A stretch of 64,000 nt of DNA from Eukaryota sp. TZLM1-RC. Its lineage: Eukaryota > Metamonada: BaSk clade. Positions 10,169 through 20,461 of this stretch are shown here, in pieces. Location of the stretch: the NCBI GenBank assembly GCA_040285825.1, contig JAUPSS010000001.1, forward strand, positions 1,922,001 to 1,986,000, written 5' to 3'. Position numbers and translations under genes: made by a program. The notes beneath the pieces were generated by a model. That model was not told the DNA's origin, ran no database searches, and saw only the letters and a list, made by a program, of their open reading frames with translations. How positions within the stretch are numbered: the first letter of the stretch is position 1; every line of letters begins with the position of its first letter.

Positions 10169-10554
10169 ATTGTGTGTGTTAAGGAGTTGATGTGTGGTGG
10201 GCTTAAAAACTTTGTGAAGGATCAATTTTGGTCAATTTTGGGGTTTGAAACATAATTGTTCTCCCTGTTGCTGATTACGTTTGAAGATTTCTTTTACTGA
10301 TGGATGAGCGTAATAATAGTTACATGCAGTCTATTTAGTAAAAAAATATATTTATCAATAAGAATTAGACAACAATGTTTCCTATCCACCATCAATGTGA
10401 AATACTGAACTCAGATGACTGCAAGTTACCAGTTATTGAGTTGATATCAATCTGCTTCATCAGATTACCATTAATGAGTGTCTCTTGCAGAAAAAACTCC
10501 ATACGAGCATCCAAAGGTTTGAGGAATCATTGACTCGGTGAATTTAATATTATA

Positions 10555-10990
10555 ATGTCATTAAAGAAGTATTGCTCTGAAAACAGAGGTGCCATTTAAT
10601 GTGATAGGATTGACAACTCTGAAGCTATTGTTGGTATGGTCGGGTCTAATATTGCAAATGACACGTTGGTTCTAATATGGAAATTTAATGGAAAAGCTCC
10701 TGAATTTAAGGTTAACGAAGATCACAGAAAATATGGCCAAGATATCGAAGAAGCTAATTTCGATAGCAACAGACCACTTGTTTTTATTGCTTTCCCATTA
10801 TTTATAAACTGAAGACTACCAGTAGAAGCAGGGAATTTCCAAAAATTGGTTCAAGGAAAAATTAGGAAATTTAATGTTTTTTCGTGGTGGTTATGAATTC
10901 AACTTGCTATATTTAATAGACTATTTCGCTTCTTGAATTCAATAAAAGAAGCAAGAAAAAACGCAGATCAGGATTTTGCAGAGGAAATGT
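10555..10990 (+). mobile_element. LINE (L-B) endonuclease/C-terminal fragment
   Basis: The plus strand matches the L-B copies at 46680-47110 (GDVYCDWI-like, then FIAFP...NGRLS...FLNDFQKMVQEK and the LARQQANQD tail). It carries several stops and indels. Upstream, about 10380-10410 shares TTTCCTAT...CAATGTGAAATACTGAAC with 31947-31977, hinting at a shared repeat edge. Confidence 0.6.
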
Positions 10991-11690
10991 TGTTTCATTG
11001 ATTTTCATACCAATGGTTCTGATTGTATTGTATTCAGTATTTTAAAATTAATTGAAAATAAAGTATTCAGTATATTCTTGGGGACCGTGATTATTAAGGC
11101 CGTGTGTAATGTCACACTATATATTTCAAAACACAATATTTGGAAGGACCTTTTTTGTTCAAAGTGTCCCATCCCTGCTACATATTCAGACCACTGGTCG
11201 GATTTTCTATTTACGCCATACTGTTTTTTGAACAAATTATACCAACTATTGTCGCAAAAATAATTCGATTAATTTTATTATAAATTCATCATTTTCGTGA
11301 ATTTCATCTTTTCTTCACATATCGGTTAATTAAAAAAATATTTTTTATTTTATTTTTATTTATCATATATATTTTTTATTTAATACGTGTCTAAAATTTT
11401 TTTTAATTAATATAGTTTTTAAAATAAATAATAAATACAAACTATCATGGCAAAAATTGAGCGTTGGTTACAATATCTCTGAATTCTGGATTTAAACAGA
11501 AAGCAGCTCTGTGAGAAACACTGATAATTTGATCGATTCTGAGCTTGAACCTCTGTGTCAATCTGTTCTTTTCTTTAATTGATATAATTGACAATTTTAG
11601 ACTGACAATTCGGTGAAATGCAATTTCAGAATGCCGATATAACTTTCCCTTGGTGTCAAACTGTCCAGCATTTGTCCAACATTTCTGAAT
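10991..11690. other. Gene-free region
   Basis: Only short overlapping ORFs on both strands (10976-11263) are found, with no recognisable product. The sequence is very AT-rich towards 11400. Confidence 0.35.
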
Positions 11691-11693
11691 TAC

Positions 11694-12030
11694 ATTTATT
11701 CATTATAATTGTTGATTGCGTACTTGTGAATTTTGCAATTGCAGTCACTTGTTAACATAAACCACTCCTGTTGATTTAATTTTATTATTAATTGTACTAT
11801 ACATACATGATGCTGAAGTGGTATTGAAGGGTATACCACTTCAATGGAAATAATTTTTTCTCTAAACTATTCATTATTATTGTTCATTGTGTACTAATGA
11901 AACTTTCTCCTGTAGTCACTCCTTATTATAAACCACTGTTGCTGATTTAATTGTATTTTTGATAAGACTATATACTCAATATCATGAAGTGGTACTGACA
12001 GGTATACCACTTCAACTGAAATTCATTTCT
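11694..12030 (+). repeat. Two tandem ~169-bp degenerate repeats, each ending in a GAAGTGGTA palindrome
   Basis: Unit 1 (about 11694-11855) and unit 2 (about 11865-12030) share the order ATTGTTgATTG, GTCACT, AAACCACT, GATTTAATT and then a hairpin. The hairpins are GAAGTGGTAT-6 nt-GTATACCACTTC (about 11814-11842) and GAAGTGGTAC-6 nt-GTATACCACTTC (about 11985-12013). The spacing between equivalent points is about 169 bp. Confidence 0.8.
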
Positions 12031-12672
12031 CTTTCTCATAAATCAATCAATTAAATGAATGAATGATAAATAGAATGATAAAATGATAGATAAAATGATA
12101 GAAAGAAAGATTGAATGAATGATAGATTGCTTGATAGATTGAATGATGGACAGACACACACACAGACAGACAGACAGACATTGCGGCATACAGACAGACT
12201 GTGGAGTATAGATAATGCTTGAGGTTTATAAAGGTTTTTTTAAAGAAAAGCAACAACATTAAACTATGATAGTACAATGTAAATGAGTGGCCACAGAAGT
12301 TGCAAAACAAAAAAGGGTCCTCCCAAGGTAAATCTATAGTATACAGAGTCATCTGTTTAGAACATAAAGTGCATATAGCCGTTACATTTGAAATCTGAGG
12401 TTCATAATAATAAGAAGTCTAATATACTTCTACAGGGGCCACAATATCCAAGAGTTTCATCATTTTCATCTGTGGAAAGCGCTATCTTGGAAGGAGCAGG
12501 AGTAGGAGATCTGTTGCGTCGGTGTGGCCTTGGGGAAGGAAAGTCCGATGGGGACTTATCAGAAGAAGTGTTCATGGTTGGAGGAAGGGCAGAGATAGAC
12601 GATTAGGGATGCTGTTGGCATACTTCCTCCTCACTGCTTTCACATTTTCTCCATACCTATTATACTTGTAAC
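12031..12672. other. Low-complexity DNA and upstream region of the 12673 gene
   Basis: At 12046-12150 there are imperfect GATAGATTGAATGAAT units, followed by CA/CAGA repeats to about 12200. After that comes ordinary spacer up to ATG 12673. A 72-codon ORF at 12388-12606 is unsupported. Confidence 0.6.
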
Positions 12673-13644
12673 ATGTCGTTTTCGTTTGAACAAGACTCCA
12701 ACCCTGAAGATTTCCAAGATTACTTACACATCAATTCTTCTGCTCCCCATGTGTCTCCATTAGACTGTCCAGTGGCTTCTCCTTCTGAAAAATTAGATTA
12801 TTTTGATTACCGATTATCATCTCTTTTCCAAACAGCCGTTGAAGCTTGTCGTATGCTGATCAACGTTTTAATTGTAGATGATGATCACAAAACTTTTATT
12901 ACCTATGTGTCTCATATATTGTACAGCAACGACAAGGCATATGGTAATTTTGTGAAGAATCCATTTCAGCCTTGGAATCCGAGAACAATGAGAAATCACT
13001 TTGTTCGTTCCTTCAAAGGGTCATTGGCAAGTGTTGAACAAGACAGAAATTACCATTCCAAAAAAATGACCAGCAAGTATCACAAAAGGAAGCAAATACT
13101 GATGGCAGAAGTGAAAAAACTGGTGGAAGATCAGAACAGTTCTTGTGAAATAGTTCTTCAATTGACTTCACATTTAGCAAGAACACAAAAAACTTATTTT
13201 AGTGCCAAAGTACATGGTAAAAGAGTTGAATATGAGGAAACACATTCTTTTTGTAAAAACCATCATTTTTTTAAATTTTGGTTTCCAGAATTTGATTTCC
13301 TCAATCCAGAGAAGAAAGTGGCTGATGAAACTGCTGTTTCTGTAAGCTGCGGTAATATTGCAAAAAATTCTTTTTCAGATGTAGAAAGACAGGAGGAAGA
13401 GTCACAAGAGATGGCTCCTACAGCTAATGTTGCTTCTGTAAGCGGCGGTAATATTGCAGAAAATTCTTTTTCAGATGTAGAAAGACAGGAGGCTGTTCTT
13501 GCTGATTTTCAAAATAATGCTAAATTTTTTGTGAATTTCAACCAGGATGTTAACACCCCCCCCCCCTGTACCTATAAAACGATGGGGGTTGAAACCCACA
13601 CCAGACTCCAGTTTCTTCAGTCCACAATGAAATGTTTCCAGTGA
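12673..13644 (+). CDS. Hypothetical protein, 323 aa, C-terminus possibly frameshifted
   Basis: The start is ATG 12673. I do not recognise the family. The N-terminal 200 residues look like a compact domain with a basic central part (KKMTSKYHKRKQILMAEVKK). Residues about 222-280 contain a 32-residue tandem duplication (96 bp apart at 13341 and 13437), each copy carrying GNIAxNSFSDVERQE. At 13556-13566 is a run of 11 C. After it the frame ends within about 25 codons, but a different frame continues further down with an acidic and then basic Lys/Arg tail. Palindromic repeats flank the gene on both sides, so it could belong to an undescribed mobile element, though no transposase motif is visible. 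Confidence 0.55.
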   Translation: MSFSFEQDSNPEDFQDYLHINSSAPHVSPLDCPVASPSEKLDYFDYRLSSLFQTAVEACRMLINVLIVDDDHKTFITYVSHILYSNDKAYGNFVKNPFQPWNPRTMRNHFVRSFKGSLASVEQDRNYHSKKMTSKYHKRKQILMAEVKKLVEDQNSSCEIVLQLTSHLARTQKTYFSAKVHGKRVEYEETHSFCKNHHFFKFWFPEFDFLNPEKKVADETAVSVSCGNIAKNSFSDVERQEEESQEMAPTANVASVSGGNIAENSFSDVERQEAVLADFQNNAKFFVNFNQDVNTPPPCTYKTMGVETHTRLQFLQSTMKCFQ

Positions 13645-13760
13645 AGAAGAGGCTATTGTGAATCCGGAAGAAGAGAATTATGAAGAAGAAGCGATATATC
13701 CACCAAAAAAACAAAGAAGAAAAAGCAGTAGATCTCGTAAAAGAAATTGTGAGTCATAAT
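13645..13760 (+). other. Possible displaced C-terminal coding tail of the 12673 gene
   Basis: From about 13635 the frame shifted by one reads SSEEEAIVNPEEENYEEEA followed by PPKKQRRKSSRSRKRN and a TAA at 13758-13760. Acidic blocks followed by a nuclear-localisation-like basic tail look like protein. To reach it, the C-run would have to be one base shorter and an intervening TGA (about 13627) bypassed, so either two lesions exist or this is chance. Confidence 0.35.
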
Positions 13761-13859
13761 GTACTGTTGTTTTTTTAATATAAAAAATTTGTTTTTATTT
13801 GTTGCTCCCATTATTGATAAAAGTCTTAAGTCAATGAATAAAGCAACGTATTACTCTTA

Positions 13860-14130
13860 AAACGAGAACTTTTGTGGTATATGAAAGGCGAGAAGGTGAA
13901 GTGGAACAGCCGGGTATACCACATCGACCTTTTGTTTATATGAAGCAATTAACATAAAAATAATATCAAACAAAGGTCTACATTAAAGAGCAACAAAAAA
14001 GTTTTAGAAGGGTTAAAGGTCTAAAACGAATTGATATAGGTATGATGTAAGTAATCTTTAAAAAAAATTCAACAAGTTTATTTAAACAAGAAATTAAGGT
14101 TTATTTGAAGTGGTATAACCCTTAATGCCA
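13860..14130 (+). repeat. Diverged GAAGTGGTA palindromes, right side
   Basis: At about 13897-13926, GAAGTGG-9 nt-GTATACCACATC is a weakened version of the hairpins at 11.8-12.0 kb. At about 14106-14121 a half-site GAAGTGGTATAACCC occurs. Together with the left-hand pair they bracket the 12673 gene. Confidence 0.55.
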
Positions 14131-14196
14131 CAACAACAGAAATACATGATTAAAGATAAAGATAAAGATTCGCACAAGCCTTGGGGAAACATAATT

Positions 14197-15033
14197 TTAT
14201 TGGTTTATATACACACCATAATAATTATGTTGTATATTGAAGTATACATTAGGGCTGTCTATGGAAGATACATCATTGCTGTCTATGCGAGATGGGTTAT
14301 GGCTAACATCTTCTGGGATTGTATACTTTAAGCGACGAGGATCAAGAATTTGCTGCACAAGATTGACGAAATTAGTTTCATCATTGACTTGATATTCGCA
14401 CCATGAAACTGATAAAAATTCCTTCAATTGCTCTTCGTCACTAAAGGAAAAATCAGATAATATAACAATTAATTTATGGCCAAGGGGAATTGGTATTGTG
14501 ACCTGAGAGTCACTGTTCCTTTCCAGGTCTTTTTGGGAAGGGTTAAACATTTTCTGAAAAGAACTTCCCAACAAATTTAAGCGGAAAGCAGAATGAGAAT
14601 GATATTGAGGAAACTTATCCCATCTAGACTTTATCATTGTATCAAACATAATTTCTTGACCAAAGTACTCTTGTGGAAAAAACCCTTTGGATAATTGATA
14701 TACACTCTCCTCACAATTCAGTGCCCTGCACAGCAAATCCAAAAAGCATTGTCCCAAATGATAATTTGAGACTTTCAGCCAGATACCCTTACCTCCAGGA
14801 ACATAACAAGGTGCCATTTTCTTCTCATCGATCAAAAGCTTATATACTTCATCAGGATGCAAATTGAAACGTTTTATATAATGTGGAATCCCCCAGAAAG
14901 AGTTATCCTCAAAGCAACGGATAATGTAGGATGACCATTGAGTATGTTGATCAGAAGTAAGGAGTAAACCAGAATCTTCCAGAGGTACGCTAGGACGTAT
15001 GACGTCGTTGTCTTGGGAAGAAAGTGTTTGCAT
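14197..15033 (-). CDS. Hypothetical protein, 278 aa
   Basis: The first in-frame ATG is at 15033 (MQTLSSQDNDV); the longer reading would need a TTG start. No domain is recognised. It contains a plausible alpha/beta segment around FNLHPDEVYKLLIDEKKMAP and GKGIWLKVSNYHLGQCFLDL, and an acidic C-terminal portion ending in a Tyr/Asn-rich tail. No signal peptide or membrane span is visible. It is flanked by the palindrome region on its 3' side and by retroelement RT on its 5' side. An uncharacterised cytosolic protein is all that can be said. Confidence 0.65.
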   Translation of the reverse strand: MQTLSSQDNDVIRPSVPLEDSGLLLTSDQHTQWSSYIIRCFEDNSFWGIPHYIKRFNLHPDEVYKLLIDEKKMAPCYVPGGKGIWLKVSNYHLGQCFLDLLCRALNCEESVYQLSKGFFPQEYFGQEIMFDTMIKSRWDKFPQYHSHSAFRLNLLGSSFQKMFNPSQKDLERNSDSQVTIPIPLGHKLIVILSDFSFSDEEQLKEFLSVSWCEYQVNDETNFVNLVQQILDPRRLKYTIPEDVSHNPSRIDSNDVSSIDSPNVYFNIQHNYYGVYINQ

Positions 15034-15359
15034 CAGTAGCAACAGGGGAGCGAAGGATGAAGGTTGACCAGAGTGGTAGGGTGGTAGGTGAGAATTCAAG
15101 ATTAGTTAGTTTCAGATAAAGTTTCATTCAAGTCCACCAATGGATCATATTTCTAAGAACTGACGTTGTTAAGGTATATTAGTAATATTTTACTGATATT
15201 TTAGCAGTATATTAGTTTTATACAATGGTATAATAGTGGTATTTAGTGGTGGCCCCATCTAGACCACCTTTTATTACTCAATTTTGGGCATACCGTGCTG
15301 CATAGGAATCTTCATAATGATAATGAAGCCGGCTATTCGTTACCCAACTGTGCTGCTCA

Positions 15360-16088
15360 AGTTGATATTTATGGAATACTTTATAGTCGATTCGATTTTA
15401 AAATTTTCCTAACCAACAACCAATCATCTTAAAAGCATCACTACTATAATTTGTAAAAGGGAGAACAGAACCGTTTATCACTGGATCCTGAGTAGAAGAA
15501 CCAATCAGAAGGCATTTGTTCGCTTCAACAAGACGCCCAATATTTTCGTATTATTCGCCATTTTTTTGAGCAACTAATTGTAAAAAATCAAATGAATTAT
15601 TCAAGGATATATCATCCATAGGAAAAACTATTTTTTTGAAGGGTATTTTTGCTTAATGATATTCAAAGTTTTGTGAATAGCTAAACAAAACAATAATGGG
15701 CCTAATGGATCTCCCTGCTTCACTCCAGAAGATGATTTAAGACCAAATGAATTAAAAATTAAATCTGATTCTTTACCATCAGAGTGGTAGAAAGAACTTG
15801 TCAGCTCAGGATAATCAGATTTAATTGTTTCAAAAATTCCGTTTCGTTTTACAGAATTACATGTATGTTTGAAGTCGAGATTGAAAACAAAAATATTATC
15901 CTCTGATTTAAAAAAGTATTATTGGCAAGAGCAACAACAGAAGCATTATCGACTGCTTTTATTCCATATTGATGAGGATTTAAAAATTTAGAAGCATTGT
16001 CTTTGACACGATCAAAGACAATCGATGCTAACAAACGAGATAAAGATTCACCAACGGCAATTGGATGTATACCACCAGGTTGACTAAT
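15360..16088 (-). mobile_element. LINE (L-A) reverse-transcriptase fragment
   Basis: The minus strand reads SQPGGIHPIAVGESLSRLLA, ASKFLNPHQYGIKAVDNAS, the SGVKQGDPLG block and PMDDIS in place of the catalytic YxDD. Stops and frameshifts break it. At about 16088 it joins, without spacer, the L-B fragment running in the opposite direction. Confidence 0.75.
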
Positions 16089-16320
16089 GCTGATAGAAAT
16101 AGAACACTTCTGTTTATTGCGTTTCCATTTTTTATAAAATTTCCAAAAATTTGTTTCAGAAAACACAATGATGAAGATTTGATGTCCTTTTGTGGCATTC
16201 ATGAATTCAATTTGCTATAATTGATAAATTACCTCAGTTCTTTTACCGAATAACAGAACCAATAGCGAGAAAACATGCAGATCAGGATCTTGTAGATGAA
16301 ATCTTGGTTCATCAAATTTA
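16089..16320 (+). mobile_element. LINE (L-B) C-terminal fragment, opposite orientation
   Basis: It begins ATGCTGATAGAAATAG, exactly as inside the L-B copy at about 46866, and continues through TTCAATTTGCTATAATTGAT and CAGATCAGGATCTTGTAG. It carries stops. The head-on junction with the L-A fragment is abrupt. Confidence 0.7.
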
Positions 16321-16488
16321 GTCCCATTAGTTCTTATTCTTATTTAGTTCTTATAAGAAAAAGTTATTCAATTTTTCTAAGTGTTGTAGTTCAATGAATT
16401 ATTATTTAACCAAAGTTCAAATTACTTTACATTGATCCTTGTACACCCCCACGGCATAAAATATTAATTGTTCCTCTATCAGACAAGT

Positions 16489-17865
16489 ATGGCTCGTGTG
16501 TTCTGTGAGCAAAGACTTCATACACCTGGACCCGGTTATTACAATCCAAGACTTCCCTCCAAGCAAACCTTTGGCCAATCACGCCTTGCCACAGCTCCTC
16601 CCCGAACAACTTTTTCTTCCGACGCCTCCACCGCCCCAGCAGTAGGCTCATATAACCCCAACCCACTCAATAGAAAATCCTATGGATGTGCACCTTTCAA
16701 CTCCACTTCAGCACGTGAATCACTTCCCACATTCCACACCCCTGCCCCTGGTTCATATGACATTTCACTTGCCACATCCAAACCTTGCTCCTCTCTTTGC
16801 TCCCGATCTGCTAGATTCCAACAATCCAAAGCTTCGAACCCTGCCCCCGGATCTTACAACATCTCTCCCCAATGGATTAAACCACGTACGGCACCTCTTC
16901 CCCCTGCCGATTCTAGCTCTCTCCAATGGGAAAGAGTCTCCACTGCCCCCTCCATACCGAATACTCAGTATGGGTACCACGTACAGGAAGGAAATCTCGT
17001 TCAAATACAAGCTCCTTTACACCATGGATATTCTGGTATTAATAATGACACAGTGGGACCAGGCGATTATTCTCCACGAATACTTGAAAAACAATCCTTT
17101 TCCACGGCCAATTGGTCTAATTATGGTCATAGGTGGAGTAGTAGTAATAATGACAATGAAGTTCCTCCTATTGGTAGTTATGATGTAAACATAGGTCGGG
17201 AAATAGGTCGGAGTGATGATAAGGTCAAGAGAGTGCCCTTTTCTCAATCAGCACCGAGAGAATCACTTGAGGGTCAATCAAAGTCGAATGATGACGTTCC
17301 ACCAGTTGGTATTTATGATACCAGGCCAAAATGGGATTTTGAGCGACCTAGAGAAGGGCTCACTCCGATACCAATCGGTGGAAGGTCAAAAAGATTCAAT
17401 AGTCCTCGAGAGTCTACCAATCAAAACGTGTTGATTACGATCCCAGGCAGAACAGGGCGTTCATTACCCTTCCGATCGATCGGACCCATACATCGTCCTG
17501 GTTTTGGAGGTAACAGTAAAAGATTTATGGAAAAGAAGGGTTTTGATTTAGGACCAGGTCAATATTATGAACAGAACACTCAGGAAAGTCAAACAAAGTC
17601 AGCTAAATTTGGATCTTTTGGACTTGGAAAACGTGAAATTTTTACTGGTGATTCTGATTCTGTAGGCCCTGGGAAGTATCAAATTTCTAAAAGAAGGGTC
17701 AAAAAGAAAAGAAAAAGTGGCACGTTGAAGAGTACTTGTAAAAGATTCACTGATCAAAAGCATAACAATGTACCAGATGTTGGGCATTATAACGTTAAAA
17801 TACCAGATTTCAAACCAAGAAAAGAACTAATTCCCTTCAATTCTACTACGAATAGGTTTAAATAA
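16489..17865 (+). CDS. STPGR (SHIPPO) repeat ciliary protein, 458 aa
   Basis: The start is ATG 16489 (MARVFCEQRLHTPGPGYYNP). About ten Pro-Gly-x-Tyr repeats are spread through the protein, each followed some 20 residues later by an F/R-rich patch: PGPGYYNP, PAVGSYNP, PAPGSYDI, PAPGSYNI, VGPGDYSP, PPIGSYDV, PPVGIYDT, LGPGQYYE, VGPGKYQI, PDVGHYNV. Proteins with such repeats (the ODF3/CIMAP class) bind axonemal microtubules, often as luminal proteins. No other domain is present. It is convergent with the WRAP73-like gene, 163 bp away, so two cilium/centriole genes are neighbours. It supports a flagellated life stage. Confidence 0.88.
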   Translation: MARVFCEQRLHTPGPGYYNPRLPSKQTFGQSRLATAPPRTTFSSDASTAPAVGSYNPNPLNRKSYGCAPFNSTSARESLPTFHTPAPGSYDISLATSKPCSSLCSRSARFQQSKASNPAPGSYNISPQWIKPRTAPLPPADSSSLQWERVSTAPSIPNTQYGYHVQEGNLVQIQAPLHHGYSGINNDTVGPGDYSPRILEKQSFSTANWSNYGHRWSSSNNDNEVPPIGSYDVNIGREIGRSDDKVKRVPFSQSAPRESLEGQSKSNDDVPPVGIYDTRPKWDFERPREGLTPIPIGGRSKRFNSPRESTNQNVLITIPGRTGRSLPFRSIGPIHRPGFGGNSKRFMEKKGFDLGPGQYYEQNTQESQTKSAKFGSFGLGKREIFTGDSDSVGPGKYQISKRRVKKKRKSGTLKSTCKRFTDQKHNNVPDVGHYNVKIPDFKPRKELIPFNSTTNRFK

Positions 17866-18028
17866 TTTTTCATATTTTGAGAAAACTTTAAACTTTATAT
17901 TAAATTCATAATTGATTATGATTAATAAATAAGTTTTCTCTGTATTATAATTTATTAGTTTCTAATTAAGTTGTAAATATTTTACTGTAGATTACATTGA
18001 ATATTTCAAATAAATAAAAAAATTTAAA

Positions 18029-19339
18029 TTAATTATCAGAATTTAAATAACAAAAACAATATTTTTCCTTATCACACAACAATAACTTTCCCCCAAAATC
18101 ATCAAAGTAAAGTCTACTTGGTTTGACGCATGACAGTGGAATATTCGCACAGCTGGCACCCTCAAGATCCCAGAAATAAACATTTGTGTTACCAGAAAGA
18201 ATAATTAAATTGATTTCCTTTGGGCTCCATTTGAAATTCTTGACTGTTTCCTTTAATATCACAACGGAAACTAGTTTTAAACTGGTTACCGACCATATCC
18301 AGACGCAACGTGGCATATTATCATTACGTGTTGCCACGTATTTCTCGTCAAAACTGAATTCAATTAAAGAAACCCCTATTTTTGGGTTAGGCTTGCTCAA
18401 CGAAGGCGGAATGTTCTCTAAAACTACAGGTGGCTGAACAATCCTGAACCACGACCTTTCAACACCGTTGGTGACGTGGAGTGACGTGTCACTTTCCGGA
18501 ATTCCAAAGACTTCCTCGTAAATGGTCACGTCATCTGATTGAATTGGTGATGAGTGTATGAGTGAAGTGATTGGATTCCACGTAAGAGAGTTTACCAAAA
18601 CTAATCTTTCGTTAAAACCGCCAATTCCCAACAAAGAATTTGAAACACTTACATTTTTAATTCCAAGCCCTGGTTCTTCGTTTTTGAGGCAATAAACTGG
18701 TTTTCCCGTGATAGAAATCACATTTAAAACAAAATTCAGCTCAGATTCATAGTAGATTAAGCAAGAGGAATCATGTGAAAATGCCAAATTCCCGGCGTCA
18801 GTTGAACTCAACTCCTTCTCCAATACTTGCTCCCAATTCTCCACAGAGTACAACCTTACTGAATCCTTGCAGTTCTCTCTCCTCAACACGGCCATCAGAG
18901 TTCCATCGTTATTAAAGCAGATGCCCTTATCACTGAACTTTGGGTAGGAAATGTACCGTCCAGAGCGATTAACAAGTGACCATATAGTTAACCGTAACTG
19001 AAAATCAGCGACTGTGATGACGTGGCGTGAGTCAGGGGCCCAGTAGCAGTTAACTATAGATGCGAGGGGGTCATGAATGCGACATTTCCATTCAGGGTCG
19101 GCTATAAGGAATACTTGGACAAGAGAGCGTTTGAAGCAGCCACAGAGGACCAGTTTAGAATCTTTTGACCACGAAACCTTTTGGATAACGTCTTGACAGG
19201 AGAAGATATGCACTACTTCCATATCAAGAGTGTTGCGTATGATAAGGCGATTTTTATTTGCAGAAGCAATGTATTCATAGTTGGGAGAGAAAAATGTTTG
19301 ACCAGTGTGTGAAAAAGCGTCACTGAAGTGTATTGACAT
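18029..19339 (-). CDS. WRAP73: WRAP73-like WD40-repeat protein, 436 aa
   Basis: The start is ATG 19339. The whole protein is a WD40-type propeller: FSPNYEYIASANKNRLIIRN, VSWSKDSKLVLCGCF, CYWAPDSRHVITVADFQLRL, FNNDGTLMAVLRRENC, FSHDSSCLIYY, FKWSPKEINLIILSGN. Blade order, length and the YISYPKFSDKGICFNNDG segment match WRAP73 (WDR8), a protein of centrosomes, spindle poles and ciliary assembly that works with SSX2IP/Msd1 and kinesin-14 in other species. A short Cys-containing tail follows. It starts near a retroelement fragment at about 19520, which may have replaced part of its upstream region. Confidence 0.85.
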   Translation of the reverse strand: MSIHFSDAFSHTGQTFFSPNYEYIASANKNRLIIRNTLDMEVVHIFSCQDVIQKVSWSKDSKLVLCGCFKRSLVQVFLIADPEWKCRIHDPLASIVNCYWAPDSRHVITVADFQLRLTIWSLVNRSGRYISYPKFSDKGICFNNDGTLMAVLRRENCKDSVRLYSVENWEQVLEKELSSTDAGNLAFSHDSSCLIYYESELNFVLNVISITGKPVYCLKNEEPGLGIKNVSVSNSLLGIGGFNERLVLVNSLTWNPITSLIHSSPIQSDDVTIYEEVFGIPESDTSLHVTNGVERSWFRIVQPPVVLENIPPSLSKPNPKIGVSLIEFSFDEKYVATRNDNMPRCVWIWSVTSLKLVSVVILKETVKNFKWSPKEINLIILSGNTNVYFWDLEGASCANIPLSCVKPSRLYFDDFGGKLLLCDKEKYCFCYLNSDN

Positions 19340-19519
19340 CAGCTAATGATTCAATTAAGTCAAAATATATGGAAGAATTGAGATGAATGTTGGTGGGTAA
19401 CTGAAAATGAAATTCATAAAGTGAATCTTATTAACCGTTCTTTCAAGTCCACCAGATCTGGTTCCTGACGCATCCTCCATTTTGATTTTGATTAGTTTGC
19501 TTCATTTCTAGTAAAATGT

Positions 19520-19860
19520 AAATAATACACAGTTTTGTATTCAAGAGCTTTCCCATTTTCGATAAATGGAAGATTATCAGTTGAAGCAGAAACTTTTTTG
19601 GATGACTTCCAAAAAATGGTGCAAGAAAAAACAATGAAAAAATTTGATATTTTTTTATGGCGTTCACGGATTCAATTTGCCATTATTAATAGATTATCGC
19701 GGTTTTTCAATCGAATTAGAGAAGCTTTAGCTAGACAGCAAGCAAATCAAGATTCTGTAGAGGATAATCTTGGTTCAATGATAGTCGTCCCATTAGTTAT
19801 GAGTTAATTTAATTAAGTGTGCAAATTCAATAACTATATTATAAGAGCTTTTTATAACTT
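19520..19860 (+). mobile_element. LINE (L-B) C-terminal fragment
   Basis: An open stretch (19535-19807) reads FPFSINGRLSVEAETFLDDF, VQEKTMKKFDIFLWRSRIQF and RQQANQDSVEDN. This is the L-B version of the post-endonuclease domain, the same as the minus-strand copy at 40600-40860. It ends about 200 bp from the start of WRAP73. Confidence 0.75.
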
Positions 19861-20084
19861 TATGAATTTTTCATTTTGCAACAAAACTTTAGTCAAGAAT
19901 CGACACTATTTCAGGTAAGTAAGAAATAATCATTTACTATCTAGCCATGACGTTGATTGATGGAAATCAGCATTCTGTCCTGATAGAACCAAGAGAAGTG
20001 ATGGAATTGCATGTCATTACCTTGAACTCTATCAAACAGTCTGCGTTATCACTAAAGTCATCCTCCCGTGAACCTCAAAATATT

Positions 20085-20170
20085 TGCTGAATTAATTGGG
20101 TCAAACAAGATTTTGTGGAGGAAATCTTGATTCAATGATATTCGTCCCATTAATTATGAGTTATGAATAA
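20085..20170 (+). mobile_element. LINE (L-B) 3' tail remnant
   Basis: TTTTGTGGAGGAAATCTTGA followed by TTCAATGATATTCGTCCCAT repeats the end of the L-B fragments at 19760 and 47110. Between here and 20461 is a short GC-richer patch with a small hairpin (about 20377-20395) next to the reticulon 3' end. Confidence 0.55.
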
Positions 20171-20461
20171 ATATTTTTGTCAAAACAAATTCCAAAATTG
20201 TATTTTGGAAAATCTTTTTTTGTATATTTATTTATTTCGAAGGAAATTCTAGACCGAAATAGTCGGAATTACAATGGTTTGAATGATGTAAGTGACGTTC
20301 TATAACCAGTGGTACGGGGTGCGTCGTATTTTGCTACCGCGCCCTTGGGTACAAGAGTTTGACTGGGGTGGGATGCGGGTGTGTGACCCACACCCTTTAA
20401 TACTGCTGATAACACTGAATAATTTTATTTATTGGATAAACATCAATACTGAATTATTCAG

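Noticed and set aside
13342-13474. Two 37-nt segments starting GTAAGC and ending TTTTTCAG, like twin introns in the 12673 gene
   Set aside because: Removing either puts an immediate TAG in frame (ATG TAG), and unspliced reading gives a conserved 32-residue tandem repeat.
16682-17434. Several overlapping ORFs on both strands inside the STPGR gene
   Set aside because: They are shadows of the PGxY-repeat frame, which alone has a start codon, repeats and a full-length reading.
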